Notes: generated by a model not told the origin, from the letters alone. A stretch of DNA of 64,000 nucleotides from Pandoraea bronchicola (GCF_902459805.1 NZ_CABPST010000012.1:62001-126000), one strand, 5' to 3'. Shown: positions 41,765 through 51,624, numbered from the stretch's first letter. Numbers and translations: made by a program.

Positions 41765-41801
41765 TAGGAATTCGTGCCGCTTTTTCCTCGTCCAATTCCT
41801 A
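41765..41801. repeat. Inverted repeat in the divergent pilM/mrcA gap
   Basis: TAGGAATT (41765-41772) and AATTCCTA (41794-41801) form a perfect 8-bp inverted repeat with a 21-bp spacer. It lies between the divergent pilM and mrcA starts and could be an operator or a cruciform; no regulator was recognised. Confidence 0.35.
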
Positions 41802-41862
41802 TGCCGCATGGGCCGGAACTCCGATTTCGGGGGCCTGGAACAGGAGGTTGCGGGTCGTTCGT

Positions 41863-41868
41863 TATAAT
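41863..41868 (+). promoter_or_regulatory. Candidate -10 box of mrcA
   Basis: A perfect TATAAT lies 27 bp upstream of the mrcA ATG. No good -35 box was found, so the assignment rests on the hexamer and position. The resulting leader would be about 20 nt. Confidence 0.45.
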
Positions 41869-41895
41869 CGGCCCATCGATTTTTCCGGTTCCCCC

Positions 41896-44343
41896 ATGGC
41901 AAGCACACCGCAAACCGAGACACCCCGTGACAAGCGTCCGCCCAAACCGCGCCGCTCCCTCTGGCTGCGCATCGCGCTTTGGTTCGCCGGCCTGATTGCC
42001 GCGATGGTCGTATGTGGCGCGTTGCTCGCGGGGTACATCCTGGTGGTGATGACGCCGCAGTTGCCTTCGCTCGACACGATCGTCGACTATCGGCCCAAGA
42101 TCCCCCTGCGCATCTACACCGCCGATGAAATCCAGATCGGCGAGTTTGGTGAGGAGCGCCGGAATCTGGTGCGCTTCGCCGATATTCCCGACGTCATGAA
42201 GAAGGCGGTGATCGCCATCGAGGACGACCGCTTCTATCAGCACGGCGGGGTCGACTTCATTGGCATTTTCCGCGCGGGTGTAGCGAATTTCACGCGCGGC
42301 GGGTCGTCGCAGGGCGCCAGTACGATTACGATGCAAGTCGCGCGTAACTTCTTCCTGTCCAGCGAGAAGACCTATACGCGCAAGATCTACGAAGCACTGC
42401 TCGCCTACAAGATCGAGTCGCGTCTCACCAAGGATCAGATTCTCGAGCTGTACATGAATCAGATCTATCTGGGAGAACGCGCATACGGCTTCGCCAGTGC
42501 AGCACGCGTCTACTTCGGCAAGGATCTGAAGGACATCACGCTCGCGGAAGCCGCCATGCTCGCCGGATTGCCGAAGGCGCCGTCGGCGTATAACCCGATC
42601 GTCAATTACAAGCGCGCCCGCGTGCGTCAGGAGTACATCCTCAAGCGGATGTACGACCTCGGGTACGTCTCGAAGGCCGAATACGATCAGGCCATCGCGC
42701 AGGAACTGGTGGTACGCGGGCTGGGCAGCGAGTTCAGCGTCCATGCCGGGTATGTGGCGGAAATGGTTCGCCAGTTGCTCTATGCCCAGTTCAAGGACGA
42801 GATCTACACACGTGGCTTCAACGTCTACACGACCATCAATTCGGCCGATCAGGAAGCCGCCTACGAAGCATTGCGCGCCGGGGTCATGGCCTACGAGTTG
42901 CGTCACGGCTACCGCGGCCCGGAAGCCAACATCGATCTTCCGGACGATCAGGACGAGCGCGAGCAATTGATCGACGACACGCTGGTCGAGCATCCTGACA
43001 GTGGCGACATGATTGCTGCCGTGGTGCTCTCCGCGTCGCCTCAGCAAGTCAAGGCCGTGCTTCTGAACGGCGACGACGTCACCGTGACCGGCGACGGCTT
43101 GCGCTTTGCCGCCGCCGGGTTGAACGCGAAAGCCCAGCCCAAGCAGAAGATTCGCCGGGGCTCGGTGATTCGTGTGACAAAGGACGCGAAGGAAAACTGG
43201 CGGATCGTGCAGATGCCGGATATCGAAGCGGCGTTCGTGTCGCTCGATCCGCAGAACGGCGCCATTCGCTCACTGGTCGGTGGCTTCGACTTCAATCGGA
43301 ACAAGTTCAATCACGTCACTCAGGCGTGGCGTCAGCCGGGTTCGAGCTTCAAGCCGTTCATCTACTCGGCCGCCCTCGAAAAGGGCTTCGCGCCGGCGAC
43401 CATCATCAATGACGGGCCGCTGTACTTCACAGCAGCGCAGACGGGCGGGCAGCCGTGGGAGCCGAAGAACTACGGCGGCGGCTTTGAAGGCCCGATGCCG
43501 ATGCGCGTTGCGCTGATGCGCTCACGTAACCTCGTCTCGATTCGCATCCTGCAAAGCATCACGCCGGGCTATGCCCAGAAGTTCATCGGACGATTCGGCT
43601 TCGAAGCAGACAAGCATCCGGCGTATCTGCCGATGGCGCTGGGGGCGGGGATGGTCACGCCGTTGCAAATGGCAAGTGCCTATGCCGTCTTTGCCAACGG
43701 TGGTTTCCGTGTGAATCCGTTCATCGTGGCGCGCATTACCGACTCGAAGGGCAGCGTCATCATGGAGGAAAAGCCCTCCACGGCGGGCGACGAGACAATC
43801 CGGGCCATTCCGGCACGCAACGCGTTCATCATGAATTCGATGTTGCACGACGTTGCGACACGCGGCACGGCGGCCAAGACCAATGTACTCAAGCGCAGCG
43901 ATCTGGCTGGCAAGACGGGAACGACGAACGATTCGCACGACGCCTGGTTCGCCGGTTATCAGTCACAACTGGTAGGGGTGGCGTGGATCGGCTTCGATCA
44001 GCCGCGCAATCTGGGCGATCGCGAAACGGGCGGCGGCCTGGCGTTGCCCATCTGGATCGACTACATGGCGAAGGCCTTGCGCGGTGTGCCCGAATCGACG
44101 CGGGCGATGCCGCAGGGAATCATTCAGGCAAATGGCGATTACTTCTACGACGACTATCCGCCGGGACGCGCCGTCAGTACGGTCGGCCTGAGCGCCGATA
44201 CGGCGCCGGACGGTTCGGCGGCCCCCGGCCCGTCGGCCGGATCGCTGCCCGGTCAGATGCCTGCTCAACCGAACCCGGCGCCTGCACCGGTGGACCGTCA
44301 GGAGCGTCAGCGCATTCTGGACATGTTCAACACCAAGCCCTGA
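41896..44343 (+). CDS. mrcA: Penicillin-binding protein 1A
   Basis: This 815-residue bifunctional enzyme polymerises and cross-links peptidoglycan. After a basic lead and one membrane span (about 23-52), the GT51 domain shows AIEDDRFYQHGG (catalytic Glu109), SSQGASTITMQVARN and the GERAYGFASAA region. The transpeptidase has SSFK (Ser483 as nucleophile), SRN in MRSRNLVS, and KTGTT near residue 675. A Pro/Ala-rich tail ends the protein. The ATG at 41896 gives the standard N terminus; an upstream TTG in frame was rejected. It is divergent from pilM, as in many proteobacteria. Confidence 0.96.
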   Translation: MASTPQTETPRDKRPPKPRRSLWLRIALWFAGLIAAMVVCGALLAGYILVVMTPQLPSLDTIVDYRPKIPLRIYTADEIQIGEFGEERRNLVRFADIPDVMKKAVIAIEDDRFYQHGGVDFIGIFRAGVANFTRGGSSQGASTITMQVARNFFLSSEKTYTRKIYEALLAYKIESRLTKDQILELYMNQIYLGERAYGFASAARVYFGKDLKDITLAEAAMLAGLPKAPSAYNPIVNYKRARVRQEYILKRMYDLGYVSKAEYDQAIAQELVVRGLGSEFSVHAGYVAEMVRQLLYAQFKDEIYTRGFNVYTTINSADQEAAYEALRAGVMAYELRHGYRGPEANIDLPDDQDEREQLIDDTLVEHPDSGDMIAAVVLSASPQQVKAVLLNGDDVTVTGDGLRFAAAGLNAKAQPKQKIRRGSVIRVTKDAKENWRIVQMPDIEAAFVSLDPQNGAIRSLVGGFDFNRNKFNHVTQAWRQPGSSFKPFIYSAALEKGFAPATIINDGPLYFTAAQTGGQPWEPKNYGGGFEGPMPMRVALMRSRNLVSIRILQSITPGYAQKFIGRFGFEADKHPAYLPMALGAGMVTPLQMASAYAVFANGGFRVNPFIVARITDSKGSVIMEEKPSTAGDETIRAIPARNAFIMNSMLHDVATRGTAAKTNVLKRSDLAGKTGTTNDSHDAWFAGYQSQLVGVAWIGFDQPRNLGDRETGGGLALPIWIDYMAKALRGVPESTRAMPQGIIQANGDYFYDDYPPGRAVSTVGLSADTAPDGSAAPGPSAGSLPGQMPAQPNPAPAPVDRQERQRILDMFNTKP

Positions 44344-44387
44344 CGGGTCGCCTGAGCCAGCGCCCCGAGAGTCCCCGGGACCGCCAT

Positions 44388-44435
44388 GCGGCGCAGTACC
44401 TCCAGCCACGCGGGAGGCGCTGCGCCGCGTTTTTT
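44388..44435 (+). terminator. Terminator after mrcA
   Basis: GCGGCGCAG pairs with CTGCGCCGC, with an inner CCTCC/GGAGG stem, and a G-TTTTTT run follows. It is a strong intrinsic terminator for mrcA. Confidence 0.85.
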
Positions 44436-44436
44436 G

Positions 44437-44757
44437 TCAGTTGGCCTGCAACGTCACCGTCTCGCCCGCCTGCTGCGACGCAAAGCGCGACAGCGCTTCG
44501 AACAGTTCCGAGTCGTCGCGTGTGTCACGCCATTCGTCGCCCCTGAGACGGAAGTGGAAGCCCCCCGAGCGTGCGGCGACCCAGATCTCGCTCATCGGCG
44601 TTTGCAGGTTGACGATGATCTTGCTGCTGTCTTCGAATTCGAGTGTCAGGACGTTGCCCGTACGTTCGCAATCGATATCCACGTCGCAGCCTTCGACAGC
44701 CGCCTCCACCCGCGCCAGCACTGCCTCGGCGAGCGCCAGGAATTCACTTTCCGTCAT
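44437..44757 (-). CDS. cyaY: Frataxin-like iron-sulfur assembly protein
   Basis: CyaY binds iron and modulates IscS during iron-sulfur cluster assembly. The 106-residue protein starts MTESEFLALAEAVLARVEA, has an acidic first helix, and shows the frataxin segments VLTLEFEDSSKIIVNLQTP, EIWVAARSGGFHF and the final QQAGETVTL. The ATG at 44757 has GGAG eight bases upstream; two upstream in-frame ATGs (44781 and 44790) are alternatives. It is convergent with mrcA and divergent from lptM, an arrangement seen in other proteobacteria. Confidence 0.92.
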   Translation of the reverse strand: MTESEFLALAEAVLARVEAAVEGCDVDIDCERTGNVLTLEFEDSSKIIVNLQTPMSEIWVAARSGGFHFRLRGDEWRDTRDDSELFEALSRFASQQAGETVTLQAN

Positions 44758-44814
44758 GCTAAACTCCACGCTTTGCGTCATCGTTTGCATGCCGCACCAC
44801 GCGGCGATACCCCC

Positions 44815-45042
44815 ATGACTGCACCTATTCGAACCAGCGCGATTGTAGCCTCGATTGCCCTTTTGAGCGTGTTGGCCGGCTGCGGTCAGGCCGGGCCGCT
44901 TTACTTGCCCGCCCGTCCGGTGAAACCGGCGCCGCCTCCGGGTGCGCCGCTGCCCCCGCCGCCGCGCGTACCCGAGCCGCAGCGTGGGCCGTCGGTCGAC
45001 GTCCCCTCGGCCGCTTCGGTGCCCGCAGCGAAGCCGGAATAA
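44815..45042 (+). CDS. lptM: LPS translocon maturation lipoprotein (YifL-like)
   Basis: This 75-residue lipoprotein has a signal peptide with lipobox LAGC, with Cys23 to be lipidated, followed by GQAGPLYLP, the short conserved segment of the YifL/LptM family. The rest is Pro/Ala-rich. LptM helps oxidative maturation of the outer-membrane LPS translocon. It lies between cyaY and lysA, the classic position. Confidence 0.88.
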   Translation: MTAPIRTSAIVASIALLSVLAGCGQAGPLYLPARPVKPAPPPGAPLPPPPRVPEPQRGPSVDVPSAASVPAAKPE

Positions 45043-45106
45043 GCAGGCATAAGCCACATACCCTCTGGCTTGCCTGCGCACGCTAGTTGATTACCGAGTT
45101 TTTGCG

Positions 45107-46375
45107 ATGTCCGACGCCATCTTCTCCTACCGCAACAACGTACTCCACGCCGAGAACGTTGCCCTGCCCGCCCTCGCCGAGCGTTTCGGCACGCCGCTGT
45201 ACGTCTATTCCAAAGCGGCGCTGACCAACGCCTATCAGGCCTACGCCAAAGCCTGCGAGGGGCGCAACGCCGCCGTGCACTACGCCGCCAAGGCCAACTC
45301 GAACCTCGCCGTGCTCGGTGTGTTCGCCAAGCTCGGCGCGGGTTTCGATATCGTGTCGGCCGGTGAACTCGCCCGCGTGATCGCAGCAGGCGGCGACCCG
45401 AAGCGCGCTGTGTTCTCGGGTGTCGGCAAACATGCGGACGAGATGCGCTACGCGCTGGAAAAGGACGTCTTCTGCTTCAACGTGGAATCGCGCCCGGAAC
45501 TCGACCGCCTCAATGAAGTGGCAGGGCAGGCCGGCAAGCGCGCTCGTGTGTCGCTGCGCGTGAACCCGAACGTCGACGCCAAGACACACCCGTATATTTC
45601 CACGGGTCTGCGCGGCAACAAGTTCGGTGTGGCTTACGAAGAAGCCTTCGACGCCTATCGCGCCGCCGCCGCCATGCCGAACCTCGAGGTCGTCGGCATC
45701 GACTGCCACATCGGCTCGCAAATCACGGAAATTTCGCCGTATCTCGATGCCACCGACAAGATCCTCGATCTCGTCGAAAAGCTCGAAGCGGTGGGCATTT
45801 CGTTGCACCACATCGACGTTGGCGGCGGGCTGGGCATCACCTACACGGATGAGACGCCGCCCGACATCACGGCATTCGCCACCACGCTGCTCGATCACAT
45901 CGCCAAGCGCGGTCACGGCCATCGTCAGGTGATGTTCGAGCCGGGTCGCTCGCTCGTCGGTAACGCAGGCGTGCTGCTCACGCGCGTGGAATTCCTCAAG
46001 CATGGCGAGACGAAGAACTTCGCCATCGTCGATGCAGCAATGAACGATCTGGCGCGCCCCGCCATGTACGAGGCTTATCACGGGATCGATCCCGTCGAGC
46101 GGCGGGCCGCCGACGAGGTGACCTATGACGTCGTGGGCCCCGTGTGCGAAAGCGGCGACTGGCTCGGCCGTGACCGCACGCTGGCGATCGCTCCGGGCGA
46201 TCTGCTCGCGATCCGCTCGGCCGGCGCCTATGGCTTCACGATGAGCTCCAACTACAACACGCGGCCGCGCGCCGCCGAAGTCATGGTCGACGGCAACGAG
46301 GCCTACCTCGTTCGGGAACGTGAAACGGTCGAGTCGTTGTTCGCCGGCGAACGACTGCTGCCCGATAACGCCTGA
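45107..46375 (+). CDS. lysA: Diaminopimelate decarboxylase
   Basis: LysA converts meso-diaminopimelate to L-lysine. The 422-residue fold III PLP enzyme has Lys62 in HYAAKANSNLAVL, SAGELARVIAAG, the GSQITEISPY segment with the His of HIGSQ, and GGGLGITY for phosphate binding; the C-terminal CESGDWL supplies the catalytic Cys. It follows lptM by 64 bp. Its last 73 bp overlap the end of msrQ on the other strand. Confidence 0.97.
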   Translation: MSDAIFSYRNNVLHAENVALPALAERFGTPLYVYSKAALTNAYQAYAKACEGRNAAVHYAAKANSNLAVLGVFAKLGAGFDIVSAGELARVIAAGGDPKRAVFSGVGKHADEMRYALEKDVFCFNVESRPELDRLNEVAGQAGKRARVSLRVNPNVDAKTHPYISTGLRGNKFGVAYEEAFDAYRAAAAMPNLEVVGIDCHIGSQITEISPYLDATDKILDLVEKLEAVGISLHHIDVGGGLGITYTDETPPDITAFATTLLDHIAKRGHGHRQVMFEPGRSLVGNAGVLLTRVEFLKHGETKNFAIVDAAMNDLARPAMYEAYHGIDPVERRAADEVTYDVVGPVCESGDWLGRDRTLAIAPGDLLAIRSAGAYGFTMSSNYNTRPRAAEVMVDGNEAYLVRERETVESLFAGERLLPDNA

Positions 46376-47055
46376 ACCCGCTGTCTGCGAAGCGCCCAGA
46401 TCACCCGGGCGCCGAGCAGGGCTGCCACCACGATCGCATAGATCGCTGGCTGGGCAAGATCGTTCTTGCCCGCCTTCATCCACCAGTAGTGCAGGATCGC
46501 CAGCACGGCAATCGCATAGATCAGGCGATGCAGCCGCTGCCAGCGCTTTGCGCCCATGCGCCGCACCATCGCGTGTGGCGATGTCAGCGCCAGCGGCAGC
46601 ATCAACGCGAACGCGGCAAATCCCACGGTAATGAACGGCCGCTTGCCCGACACGTCGCGCAAGATGCTCGCCCAATCGAACCACTGGTCCAGCCAGAAAT
46701 ACGTCGTGAAATGCAGCGCGCCGTAAAAGAACGCAAACAGCCCGAGCATGCGGCGAAACCGCAGCAACCCGGACAATCCCGACACGCGACGTGCCGGCGT
46801 GATCGCGAGCGTGAGGCAAAGCATGACCAGCGTCCAGGTGCCTGTCGAGCGCGTGATGAACTCGACGGGATTTGCCCCCAGGCTGTCCGTCGTTGCATAG
46901 ACGACGAGCCGTAGCAACGGCACCGCCGCCAGCAGGAAGACGACCGCTTTGGCCCACGGCAGCCAGCGCGGTGCGTGCGGTGAGCGCTGCGCCGGGCGGC
47001 GGGGCGTTCGGACGCCGGTGCTGGCCTCAGCCGCTTTGGTGGCTGCGCCGGGCAT
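46303..47055 (-). CDS. msrQ: Heme-binding membrane subunit of methionine sulfoxide reductase
   Basis: MsrQ is the inner-membrane heme b protein that feeds electrons to MsrP. The 250-residue protein has about six membrane spans in the ferric-reductase-like fold, with conserved histidines in FYGALHFTTYF, RWQRLHRLIY and AILHYWWMKAG. The ATG at 47055 was chosen; a GTG at 47085 is possible. It follows msrP by about 40 bp and overlaps the 3' end of lysA by 73 bp, tail to tail. Confidence 0.9.
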   Translation of the reverse strand: MPGAATKAAEASTGVRTPRRPAQRSPHAPRWLPWAKAVVFLLAAVPLLRLVVYATTDSLGANPVEFITRSTGTWTLVMLCLTLAITPARRVSGLSGLLRFRRMLGLFAFFYGALHFTTYFWLDQWFDWASILRDVSGKRPFITVGFAAFALMLPLALTSPHAMVRRMGAKRWQRLHRLIYAIAVLAILHYWWMKAGKNDLAQPAIYAIVVAALLGARVIWALRRQRVQALSGSSRSPANNDSTVSRSRTR

Positions 47056-47096
47056 ATCGCCCGAATTGGATGGCGTGATCGGCACGAGGTGTCGGC

Positions 47097-48095
47097 TCAG
47101 AAGAATTTGCGCAGGTCCATGCCCTGATACAGGCTGGCGACCTGTTCGCCGTAACCGTTGAACATCAACGTCTTGCGCTTGGGTGTGAAAATGCCGCCAT
47201 CGCCGATGCGCCGCTCGGTCGCCTGGCTCCAGCGCGGATGATCGACACCGGGATTCACGTTGGAATAGAAGCCGTACTCGTCCGGCGCGGCGCGATTCCA
47301 GCTCGTCAGCGGCATTTTCTCGACGAAGCGGATCTTCACAATCGATTTGGCGCTCTTGAACCCGTATTTCCACGGCACCACCATTCGCACCGGCGCACCG
47401 TTCTGGTTCGGCAGCACCTCGCCATACAGGCCGAACGTGAGCAGGGAAAGCGGATGCATCGCCTCATCCATACGCAGGCCCTCGACATACGGCCAACTCA
47501 GCACAGGGTACGACAGCCCCGGCATCTGCTTCGGATCGGCCAGCGTGACAAATTCCACATACTTCGCGTTTCCCGTCGGCTGCACCTGCTTGATGAGTTC
47601 CGCGAGCGAGTAACCAATCCATGGAATCACCATCGACCAGCCCTCGACGCAGCGGTGGCGATAGACACGCTCCTCGAGCGGCGCGAGCTTGAGCAACGCA
47701 TCGATGTCGTAGACCTTCGGCTGCTTCACCTCGCCTTCGATGGCGATCTGCCACGGGCGAGGTTTGAGTGTGTCTGCCCGGCGTGCCGGATCGGACTTGT
47801 CCGTGCCGAATTCGTAGAAGTTGTTGTAGGTGGTGACGTCCTTGATGTCGGTCGGTTTGTCGGTCACCACGTAACGCGTGTTACGTGCGGCCTTCAGTGT
47901 CGCCAGACCCGTGCCGGGGCTGTCGGCAGCGAACACGACACGTTCCGGCAGCATGCCGAGAGCTGCGCCGCCCAACCCTGTCAACCCGGCACCGGACGCG
48001 CGCAGGAAGCGCCGCCGTGCCATGACGACCTCGCGAGGCGTGATGCTGCTCGCTGGAATGTCCGTGCCGCGCAGGCGCGATTTGCTCGTACTCAT
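47097..48095 (-). CDS. msrP: Periplasmic methionine sulfoxide reductase, molybdopterin subunit
   Basis: MsrP (YedY) reduces methionine sulfoxide in periplasmic proteins using molybdopterin. The 332-residue precursor has a Tat signal [11 protein letters not shown] and hydrophobic core (residues 25-50). The molybdenum-binding Cys sits in [14 protein letters not shown], followed by [17 protein letters not shown]. The protein ends GMDLRKFF as family members do. It is encoded upstream of msrQ. Confidence 0.96.
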   Translation of the reverse strand: MSTSKSRLRGTDIPASSITPREVVMARRRFLRASGAGLTGLGGAALGMLPERVVFAADSPGTGLATLKAARNTRYVVTDKPTDIKDVTTYNNFYEFGTDKSDPARRADTLKPRPWQIAIEGEVKQPKVYDIDALLKLAPLEERVYRHRCVEGWSMVIPWIGYSLAELIKQVQPTGNAKYVEFVTLADPKQMPGLSYPVLSWPYVEGLRMDEAMHPLSLLTFGLYGEVLPNQNGAPVRMVVPWKYGFKSAKSIVKIRFVEKMPLTSWNRAAPDEYGFYSNVNPGVDHPRWSQATERRIGDGGIFTPKRKTLMFNGYGEQVASLYQGMDLRKFF

Positions 48096-48230
48096 GACTC
48101 ATCCCCCTGACCTGCCCGTTCTGTCGCTGTCGCCAATCCCGTCTACGGGCACACGCTACTGATCGTTGAGACCGGCGCTCGAACGACGCCGTTCCCGCCG
48201 TCACGCTGCGGGAAATCATACGGCATGATG

Positions 48231-48264
48231 AAAAAAGCCGCCGGCACCTGAGTGCGGCGGCTTT
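48231..48264 (-). terminator. Terminator after ccsB
   Basis: On the minus strand AAAGCCGCC pairs with GGCGGCTTT around an inner GCAC/GTGC stem, followed by TTTTTT. It ends the cytochrome c4-resB-ccsB transcript. The rest of 48096-48292 holds no gene. Confidence 0.85.
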
Positions 48265-48292
48265 CCGAGCGGCCTCGACGCAGCAATTCGCG

Positions 48293-49492
48293 TCAGAGCT
48301 GTCCGTAGCTGTGCAGCCCCGAGAGGAACATGTTCACCCCCAGGAACGCGAACGTTGTGATCAGCAGGCCAGTCAGCGACCACCACGCCGCCACCACACC
48401 ACGCAATCCCTTCATCAGGCGCATGTGCAGCCACGCGGCGTAGTTCAGCCAAACGATCAGCGCCCACGTTTCCTTCGGGTCCCAGCTCCAGTAACCGCCC
48501 CACGCGTCGGCGGCCCACAGCGCACCGAGAATCGTGGCGATCGTGAAGAAGGCGAAGCCTACGGCAATGGCCTTGTACATCACGTCGTCGAGCAGTTCGA
48601 GCGACGGCAGGCGCGACGAGAAGAAGCCGCTGTCGAGAGGCTTGCCTGCGGCCGCCAGACGCTTGTTTTCGCTCGACTTGAGCAGATACGCGACCGCGAC
48701 CATCGCTGCGAGCGCGAACGTGCCGTAACCGATGAAGTTCGCCGGCACATGGATCTTCATCCACCAGCTTTGCAGCGCCGGCACCAACGGCTGGATCTCG
48801 TAGGCGCTGCGCGCCACGCTGTACCAGAGATTGAAACCGACCGCGGCGCTGATCACGAGCAGCACGAACGGACCGAGCGAGCGCGTTTCGTAGCGGCGCT
48901 CGTAGTAAAGGTAGAACAGGGCCGTGATCAGGCAGAAGAGCACGAAGACTTCGTACAGGTTCGAGATCGGAATGTGGCCAACGTCGGCACCCACCAGATA
49001 CGACTCGTACCAGCGCACCATCATGCCGGTGAAGCCGAGCAGCACTGCCGCCCAGCACAACGCCGACCCCACGCTCGCACCGAACGGCGAACGGGCGAGC
49101 AGACCGCCCCAGTAGAAAAGCGTCGCAAGAAAGAACAGCGCGCTCATCCACAGGATGGCCGATTGACTCGAGAGGAAGTACTTGAGGAAGAACGCCTGAT
49201 CGGCACGCGCCAGATCATGGTGATACAAGCCAATGCCCGAGAGCGCCAGAATGGCGATCCCGGCCATCAGCCAGCGCACGGACCGCCAATGCCAGCCGAG
49301 TAGTGCAAAGGTGGGCACGGAGAGCACCAGAATCGTGTGCTCATAGTAGTCCATGTAATGGCCGTAGCGATTGAGGGCAAAGCCCGCACCGATCGCCAGC
49401 GCCAGTGCGAACAGCCAGTCGCCGATGCTGCGGCGGCGCAGCCAGGAGACTTCCGAATAGCTTTGCGATAACTCCATCTGTCTCACCTTCAT
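48293..49492 (-). CDS. ccsB: Cytochrome c biogenesis protein CcsB (CcsA/ResC type)
   Basis: This 399-residue membrane protein is the heme-handling half of the system II cytochrome c maturation complex. Eight or more membrane spans are visible, with the tryptophan-rich WWD motif in AWGGYWSWDPKETWALIVW and conserved histidines nearby (NYAAWLHMRLMKGLRG). It overlaps the resB stop by 4 bp, so it is coupled to resB, its complex partner. MKVRQMELSQS or the internal MELSQS may be the start. Confidence 0.95.
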   Translation of the reverse strand: MKVRQMELSQSYSEVSWLRRRSIGDWLFALALAIGAGFALNRYGHYMDYYEHTILVLSVPTFALLGWHWRSVRWLMAGIAILALSGIGLYHHDLARADQAFFLKYFLSSQSAILWMSALFFLATLFYWGGLLARSPFGASVGSALCWAAVLLGFTGMMVRWYESYLVGADVGHIPISNLYEVFVLFCLITALFYLYYERRYETRSLGPFVLLVISAAVGFNLWYSVARSAYEIQPLVPALQSWWMKIHVPANFIGYGTFALAAMVAVAYLLKSSENKRLAAAGKPLDSGFFSSRLPSLELLDDVMYKAIAVGFAFFTIATILGALWAADAWGGYWSWDPKETWALIVWLNYAAWLHMRLMKGLRGVVAAWWSLTGLLITTFAFLGVNMFLSGLHSYGQL

Positions 49493-51624
49493 CGTTTTGT
49501 GACGATCTCGTCCATCTCCGCCTTCGTGCGGGCGAATTCCTTTTCGAAATCAAGCGTACGGCGCGTCGTCGACACCGCCATCAATACCGAACTGCCACCG
49601 TCCGGCGTGTCTTTCAGCCACATCCACAGACGCCGCTCGCGCACGTAGAACATCGAGAAGATGCCGAGTACCAGCAGCAAGCTGCCAAGATACACGATCT
49701 TCTTACCCGGCGAGCGCGTGAGCTGAAAGACGCTCGCCTGGATCTGTTCGAACGAATCGAGCTGCAGGAAGACCGGGGCGTCGTACAGGAAGTTGTCGGA
49801 CAGCGCGTTGGTGGCCGTATGCACGAAACGCTCGTTCTCCGGTGAGGGCGTCATGGCCGGCTGCCCGGCCTGCTCGCGGGCGACCTGCCACAGTTGCCAG
49901 ACCGTGCCGTCGAGAATGCGACGGAACATGTCCGCTGCGCTGGATTGCTGCTCCTGCGGCACCTTCTCGTTCACGAACTCCGCAATCGCCTGCAAACCGC
50001 CCTTCGTCTGGCTGGTTTTGCTCGCTGGAATCACGCCGGCGAACAGATCCAGTTCACGCTTTGCGCTCTCCTGCAACTGAGCGCGAAGCGCCGTCGAGGT
50101 CTGCGCCGGCAACGATTGTGCAGCGAAGCGGCGCGCGGCCTCGGCGCGTGCGCCGTCGTCCTGAAGGGCAGCGCGCAGCAGCATCCATTGCTTGACGGAG
50201 CCGTCGGCGTCCGCCGGAATGCGCAGGTACTGGAACGGGCCGTCCGGCGTGTCGCGCACCCCCGTCATGAAGACACGCTCACCGTCATCCACCAGAATCG
50301 GCAGCATGTAGTTGCGGTACTCCTTCGCCTGCCCGCTGCGATCGCGCAACTTGTATTGCACCGACGGTCCGACGTTGCGCAGATCCTTGCTCAGATCCGT
50401 GCGGGCACCCGAGCCGAGTTGGGCACTCAGATCGTCGCGCAACGACTTGCGCGCCACACCGCGCACGTCGCGCTCCCCCCCGCCATTGCTGATGTTCTCG
50501 ACGTTGATCGCCCGAAAGTCGCTGAACTCGACGGTGTATTCGTCCTTGCCCGCAGCCCCCCCGCGCAATTGCGTCGAGCCGCCCACATCGCCCGAGAATG
50601 CAAACGGGCGATCCGACGCGCCGTGCATGGGATACCCGGTCAGCTTCAGCTTGCTGCCACCGTCCTCGAAGCTCGATTGATAGATCGCCACGCCCTTGAA
50701 GATGAACGGCTCATTGACCTTCACGGTCGCGTCCATCGTCTTGCCGGTCTCGGGGTCGGTGACCGCGATGTCGCTCGCGAACAGCTTCGGCATGCCCGTC
50801 GAATAGTAGTCGACGTGGAATTTCTTCAGTTCGATGGCGAACGGCAGATCCTGCACGACCGAGCCGTCCTGAAAATTCAGAATCGCTGTGGTCGATTTGC
50901 CGCCCTCCGGCACGAATGCGTAACCGCGGAACGCCGGATTGTTCGGCGAGAGACGATGCGTCGGTGGAATCTGTGCGATCACGGCATTGCCTTGCAGCGG
51001 CGACTTGCCGAACAGTGCCATCTGTACGCGGATCAGCAGATCACTGTCGACTAGGCCACCCAGACAGATGATGACGATTGCACTGTGCGCAAAGATGTAG
51101 CCGATCTTGTTAATCGCGCCTGCCTTGGCCGCGACAAGCGTCGCACCGTCGCGCTCGCGCACAACGAAACGGTAGCCGCGGTGTCCGAGATAACCCGTGA
51201 GGCGCGGCAGAAGCTCACCACGCGACGCCGGCCCGGTGAACTCGGCCTTGTGACCGAAGGCGCGCAGACTGCCCTCGCGCACGTGATCGCGCCAACTGCG
51301 GATGTCCGCAATCATCTTCGGCCCATTGCGCACGATGCACAGCGTCGTGGACGCCATCAGGAAGAAGAGGATCAGCAGGAACCACCACGAGCTGTACACG
51401 GTGTACAGGCCGAGCGAACGGAAGACACCGGCCCAGAATGGACCGAACTGATTGACGTAGTTGGGATACGGATCGCCCTGCTTAAGCACCGTGCCAACAA
51501 TGCTGGCAATGGCGAGCACGGTCAGCAGGCTGATGGCAAAACGCATCGAGCTGACCAGCTCGACACCGTCGCGCACCCATCGTTGCGCGCCTTTGATCTG
51601 CATTCCGGAGGTACTGATGCTCAT
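49489..51624 (-). CDS. resB: Cytochrome c biogenesis protein ResB
   Basis: ResB forms the heme export/ligation complex with CcsB and attaches heme to CxxCH motifs in the periplasm. The 711-residue protein has three N-terminal spans (SMRFAISLLTVLAIASIVGTV, WWFLLILFFLMASTTLC, KIGYIFAHSAIVIICLGG) and one near the end (KKIVYLGSLLLVLGIFSMF), enclosing a large periplasmic domain with FVPEGGKSTTA and VKVNEPFIFKGV. This is the usual topology. The start MSISTSGMQIK at 51624 was chosen over an in-frame upstream codon. It is 166 bp downstream of a cytochrome c4 gene. Confidence 0.95.
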   Translation of the reverse strand: MSISTSGMQIKGAQRWVRDGVELVSSMRFAISLLTVLAIASIVGTVLKQGDPYPNYVNQFGPFWAGVFRSLGLYTVYSSWWFLLILFFLMASTTLCIVRNGPKMIADIRSWRDHVREGSLRAFGHKAEFTGPASRGELLPRLTGYLGHRGYRFVVRERDGATLVAAKAGAINKIGYIFAHSAIVIICLGGLVDSDLLIRVQMALFGKSPLQGNAVIAQIPPTHRLSPNNPAFRGYAFVPEGGKSTTAILNFQDGSVVQDLPFAIELKKFHVDYYSTGMPKLFASDIAVTDPETGKTMDATVKVNEPFIFKGVAIYQSSFEDGGSKLKLTGYPMHGASDRPFAFSGDVGGSTQLRGGAAGKDEYTVEFSDFRAINVENISNGGGERDVRGVARKSLRDDLSAQLGSGARTDLSKDLRNVGPSVQYKLRDRSGQAKEYRNYMLPILVDDGERVFMTGVRDTPDGPFQYLRIPADADGSVKQWMLLRAALQDDGARAEAARRFAAQSLPAQTSTALRAQLQESAKRELDLFAGVIPASKTSQTKGGLQAIAEFVNEKVPQEQQSSAADMFRRILDGTVWQLWQVAREQAGQPAMTPSPENERFVHTATNALSDNFLYDAPVFLQLDSFEQIQASVFQLTRSPGKKIVYLGSLLLVLGIFSMFYVRERRLWMWLKDTPDGGSSVLMAVSTTRRTLDFEKEFARTKAEMDEIVTKR

